A DNA stretch of 7,192 bases, from contig CAZLBV010000178.1 of assembly GCA_964557845.1 (NCBI GenBank), positions 1 to 7,192 of the forward strand. Direction: 5' to 3'. The position numbers and the translations under genes were made by a program. The DNA comes from CAZLBV01 sp964557845. Lineage in GTDB: Bacteria > Acidobacteriota > Aminicenantia > Aminicenantales > Aminicenantaceae. Below the pieces are notes generated by a model. That model saw nothing but the letters and a program-made list of their open reading frames with translations, was not told where the DNA came from and made no database searches. How positions within the stretch are numbered: position 1 is the first letter of the stretch; each line of letters opens with the position of its first letter. Below, in pieces: positions 6,284 to 7,192 of the stretch.

Positions 6284-7192
6284 TTATTTAACCAAGTCAC
6301 TGAAGATCTTAACGTTTTCAGCCCGGAGATATGAATTGATCATCTCCTCATAGATCGTCTGCTGCCGGTCCTGGATCAGATCCCGGGTTACCTGATCTTG
6401 GATCTCTGCTAATGGAATCTGCCGGGTAAGATTTTCTTCCGGGTCTTTTTCTTGATAGCGTTCCAGGTTGGCTTTATAGTATAGCTCCACGTCCTGTGGT
6501 TCAATATTTATCCGTTCGCTGATCTGCTGCTTAAGGAGTTTCTGGACCATGAAAGTCTTTTTAGCCTGGAAAACATTTTCCAATACCTCCTGATCTCTGT
6601 CCAAGCCCTGTCGTTTGGCTGAATCATACATCAGTTCCGTGGCCACCAGTCTTCGGAGAAAATCCAGTTTATTTTCCTTGCTCTGGTACTGTTTTCGTAT
6701 TTCCGGTGGAAGCTGGCTGATCTCAAAATCAAGGTCTCCTTGCGATATCTCCTGGTCTCCTATAACAGCCAGAACAGTCCCGGGACGGCTTTCGCGGCGG
6801 GGAGGTTCCAGATCTGCGCTTTCACTGAGAGCTTGTCTGGCATCTTCCGGCCTCTGAAGCCTTTCTAGACAGGCAATAATTTTTTTGTCGGTTTCATTGC
6901 TGATGGCAGCTTCAGGGAAAAATATTTTTATTTTGAGATATTCCGCCAGAGCATTCTCGTAATCGTGCAAACGATCAAAGTAAATATCGGCGATGCGGTA
7001 GGTTATATTGGCCCGCTCTTCTGGATCGACAGAGATTTTGTCAAGATAATAGCGGTATTGTTCTATCGCATGGGGAAAAAGATAGCGGTTGTAAAGCTCG
7101 GCCGCATATTCACGGATCTTTTCCCCATTTGGTTTCACTTGATCTTTTTGTCTGCAGGAAACAATGAGTATAAAGGACGCCATTACTGCAGC
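6284..7192 (-). CDS. TPR plus SurA-N-like lipoprotein lacking a parvulin domain (5' end cut by window edge)
   Basis: The first visible ATG is at 7183, but the frame stays open to base 7192 (codons for A-A-V precede it). The signal sequence from that ATG is only nine residues and has no basic residue. The true start is therefore probably outside the window. Numbering from ATG 7183, a lipobox-like I-V-S-C places the lipidated Cys at 10. TPR-like helices span about 20-120 (for example PHAIEQYRYYLDKI and YENALAEYLKIKIFFP). A SurA/PpiC-type N-domain starts at VIGDQEISQGDLD (140-152) and continues to VELYYKANLERYQ (232-244). The C-terminal helix characteristic of the family (IPLAEIQDQVTRDLI, 256-270) follows after only about a dozen residues, so the usual parvulin isomerase domain of about 90 residues is absent. 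A periplasmic chaperone or scaffold role is inferred. The TAA stop abuts the next gene. Confidence 0.75.
   Translation of the reverse strand, partial: AAVMASFILIVSCRQKDQVKPNGEKIREYAAELYNRYLFPHAIEQYRYYLDKISVDPEERANITYRIADIYFDRLHDYENALAEYLKIKIFFPEAAISNETDKKIIACLERLQRPEDARQALSESADLEPPRRESRPGTVLAVIGDQEISQGDLDFEISQLPPEIRKQYQSKENKLDFLRRLVATELMYDSAKRQGLDRDQEVLENVFQAKKTFMVQKLLKQQISERINIEPQDVELYYKANLERYQEKDPEENLTRQIPLAEIQDQVTRDLIQDRQQTIYEEMINSYLRAENVKIFSDLVK

Overview
The window is a single, tightly packed minus-strand gene cluster that I recognise as a Bat (Bacteroides aerotolerance) operon. It encodes two membrane-anchored von Willebrand factor A (VWA) proteins, TPR proteins and BatD-type 'oxygen tolerance' proteins. 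In transcription order (right to left) it holds: a TPR plus SurA-N-like lipoprotein cut by the right edge (6284-7192); a short BatD-like membrane protein (5168-6283); batA (4175-5167); a possible mini-ORF (4086-4178); batB (3053-4084); batC (2332-3042); batD (438-2327); and the 5' two-thirds or so of batE, cut by the left edge (1-427). There is no RNA gene, mobile element, CRISPR array or convincing terminator. No gene-free stretch exceeds 90 bases.

The layout implies one polycistronic transcript entering from the right and leaving at the left. Junctions are stop-next-to-start (TAA|ATG, TAG|ATG) or have gaps of 4 to 10 bases. The single exception is a 90-base batA-batB spacer, which is itself almost filled by a small open frame. 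MoxR ATPase and DUF58 genes usually precede such VWA genes. They are not in the window and would be expected beyond the right edge.

The proteins suggest one cell-envelope machine. BatA and BatB present metal-binding MIDAS (metal ion-dependent adhesion site) VWA domains between membrane helices. BatD and the short BatD-like protein have exported Ig-like modules, one membrane helix and related helical cytoplasmic tails. BatC and BatE supply TPR scaffolds, and the first gene adds a TPR plus SurA-like chaperone fold on a lipoprotein. The operon looks assembled from paralogue pairs: two VWA, two BatD-type and two or more TPR proteins. The biochemical role of Bat proteins is not well settled; the aerotolerance name comes from Bacteroides, and roles in envelope or stress physiology have been proposed for other bacteria.

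A Gram-negative bacterium of the Bacteroidota/FCB kind, or a neighbouring candidate phylum, is the most natural source. This rests on the full batABCDE order, the lipoprotein and a moderate GC content (mid-40s by eye). Nothing here fixes the phylum. TAA, TAG and TGA are all used as stops, consistent with the standard bacterial code. The most unusual points are the batA-batB mini-ORF with an overlapping -1 slippery heptamer, the SurA-like lipoprotein lacking a parvulin domain, and the miniature BatD upstream of batA.
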